Assembly (NCBI RefSeq): GCF_030848805.1
Contig: NC_092363.1
Coordinates: forward strand, 22,228,600-22,292,599
Direction: 5' to 3'
Length of the DNA: 64,000 nt
From: Temnothorax longispinosus
Lineage: Eukaryota; Arthropoda; Insecta; Hymenoptera; Formicidae
Shown one piece after another: positions 62,746-64,000 of this stretch (positions are counted from its first letter, which is position 1; the number at the start of each line of letters is the position of its first letter). The notes under the pieces are model-generated. The model was not told where the DNA came from, searched no databases, and saw only the letters and a program-made list of their open reading frames with translations. The position numbers and the translations under genes were made by a program.

Positions 62746-63944
62746 CTATAATATATTACATTTGATCGCATTATAATTTAGTCAAAGATGGAAGTTTAAC
62801 AAAAAGCATCTCACAAAATATAAATAAGCGTACAAGAATAGACATCCAATTCATTTTGACACACTGCATGAGACTCCTCAATGTCTTTTTCTGTTCTCTC
62901 AGCACTAACAAGTTAAAGTCCTGTGGTTCACTGCAATTTTTTCGGCTTAACGTCACGTCGCCGATGAAAAGTTTGTCTTCCGTGAGGTACATAGGTAGTT
63001 GATTGAGTGGGAGAGGATAGCTCTCTAAGAATATATTTTTATATACCTGATAAACCTGTAAGACAAAAAAATCCAAACTAAGAAAAACGCTATATAATAA
63101 AAAATATTATAACTCAACATATTTTAATAAGCCTAAAAGCAACTTCTTGCAGTACAATTCTGAATTTTTCGATATTTTTATTAGATATTTTGATAAACAT
63201 AACTTTATAATGACTCACCTTTTGTCGATCTTCATTAGTCCTCATTCTGTTAACATAAATGAGCTCCACGCTGTCACCTGGATTATACTCTAAATTACTA
63301 CTGCGAAATTCGTTAGAAGCGGCTTCGATAATCGTTTCACACCATCGAGTAAGATCTCGTAGATTCATTTCCCATGGGGACCCGGCATGTCCCCATACGA
63401 TGCCAGCTTCCGACGCTAATTCGCTATTAAATCGCACCATGGCATTGATCAATTCCACAGGAAGTTGTGAAAATTGCACACCAAGTATAAACATCAAGTC
63501 GTCTTGCATTAATGCATCTATGGATACCTGCAAGAATGATAAATTTAGATTACAATTTAAGTTACTTACTTTCATAGCACACATTATATCACGCTATATA
63601 TATGTATATCTATAATATATGAATACCTGAGTAAATCTATTTAAAAAGGATTTCGGTAAGCCTCGTCTACCTCCACCTTGCCGCAAGGGATTTTGACAAC
63701 CGAACAATCTTGTACCAGGTTTGACTGAAAATGTCTTCCCTAGTTCGGGGATGTATATCTCTCCCCTGTGATCGAAGCATGCATTAAGGCCTTCTAGGAC
63801 CGATTGCGATGCCAGGTTTAACTCATCAAGCAGAATCCAATATCCGGCACGCAAAGCTCGCAAAAATGGACCATCCCGCCATGCGAATTCACCGCCTTTC
63901 CCGTTTTCTACGGGAAGATCGGCGCCAAACAAGTCGGATACGTC
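62617..63944 (-). CDS. MDN1: Midasin, four internal exons (partial; both ends missing)
   Basis: Midasin is a giant nuclear AAA+ ATPase that strips assembly factors from pre-60S ribosomal particles. Four minus-strand exons, all phase 0, give 326 residues: 63627-63944, 63219-63527, 62834-63055 and 62617-62745. Segment residues 1-106 form the second half of one AAA module: the midasin-typical DLFGADLPVE block, Walker B (WILLDELNLAS, D40-E41), sensor 1 N85 and the arginine-finger region LNRFT. Residues 107-209 hold a helical lid with WEMNLRDLTRWCE. Residues 284-326 open the next module with Walker A GASGCGKSS and end ILGGFEQ. Introns are 88-163 bp. The 5' part lies beyond the window. The 3' part, thousands of residues in the family, is not found to the left. 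Probably modules 3 and 4, from memory of the family. Confidence 0.95.
62834..63055 (-). CDS. MDN1: Midasin exon iii: linker between AAA modules
   Basis: The acceptor is tcttacag. The donor is attctt|gtacg, a weaker site but needed to join WMSIL to VGASGCGKSS in frame. It is 74 codons, phase 0. The frame stays open past this donor for about 20 codons, but that extension would destroy the Walker A strand, so I end it here. Confidence 0.88.
63219..63527 (-). CDS. MDN1: Midasin exon ii: AAA lid and sensor 2 region
   Basis: The acceptor is attcttgcag and the donor is caaaag|gtgagt. It is 103 codons, phase 0. It carries a helical stretch, then SPWEMNLRDLTRWCE (the midasin sensor 2 motif) and RMRTNEDRQK. 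Confidence 0.93.
63627..63944 (-). CDS. MDN1: Midasin exon i: Walker B, sensor 1, arginine finger
   Basis: The acceptor gtgtctgcag is followed by the codons for DVSDLFG, and the donor is actcag|gtattc. It is 106 codons, phase 0 at both ends. It holds the Walker B aspartate and glutamate, the HRGEIYIPELGKTF hairpin typical of midasin, and CQNP (sensor 1). The preceding exon should end in Walker-A-to-sensor sequence beyond the right edge. Confidence 0.95.
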
Positions 63945-64000
63945 CTGCAGACACAATAGAGATGTCATTTATTTTAATTTTTGATGAAATAAGCTATACT

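Noticed and set aside
1..64000. tRNA, rRNA and known miRNA genes
   Set aside because: I looked for the conserved tRNA B-box and for familiar miRNA seeds while reading and saw none. A dedicated scan could still find divergent ones.

Overview
This is a 64 kb stretch of animal nuclear DNA, most likely from an insect. The genes have many short exons with GT-AG introns. The DNA is AT-rich but carries CpG-dense patches, abundant microsatellites and many short palindromic DNA-transposon derivatives. This texture is typical of Hymenoptera such as ants, but the lineage is inferred and not proven. There are no operons, bacterial signals, tRNA or rRNA genes, or CRISPR arrays that I can see.

Only two protein-coding genes can be defended. 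(1) A rhodopsin-like (class A) seven-transmembrane receptor lies on the + strand. Its seven exons chain in frame from 50294 to 58126 (492 aa if translation starts at the ATG at 50308). Family landmarks have canonical spacing: N48 to D76 is 28 residues, C99 pairs with C187, W310-x-P312 lies in TM6 and NPxxF lies in TM7. The DRY arginine at the end of TM3 is missing. The first listed exon opens with a good acceptor in phase 1. A matching phase-1 start exon (ATG plus seven bases, then gtaagt) sits in a CpG-rich patch at 30683-30692, so the gene may span 27 kb with a 19.6 kb first intron. (2) Four consecutive internal exons of midasin (MDN1/Rea1), the giant AAA ATPase of 60S ribosome maturation, lie on the - strand at 62617-63944. 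They enter from the right edge and stop after a Walker A exon with a perfect splice donor. No further midasin exon is visible anywhere to the left.

Layout: 1-30.4 kb is apparently non-coding, with tandem repeats (4841-5420, 6461-6910), microsatellites, a GA/GT-rich CpG segment (10.4-11.4 kb), a 348-bp Tc1/mariner-type remnant (15253-15600) and a 222-bp palindromic MITE (29984-30205). 30.4-31.0 kb is CpG-rich and a candidate promoter. 30.7-50.3 kb is the putative first intron, holding a 352-bp piggyBac-type MITE in TTAA sites, a Penelope-like foldback repeat, two large palindromes and another MITE. 50.3-58.1 kb holds the receptor, 58.1-62.6 kb is its 3' flank with a further MITE, and 62.6-64.0 kb is midasin. 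The two genes converge. I see no functional link between them.
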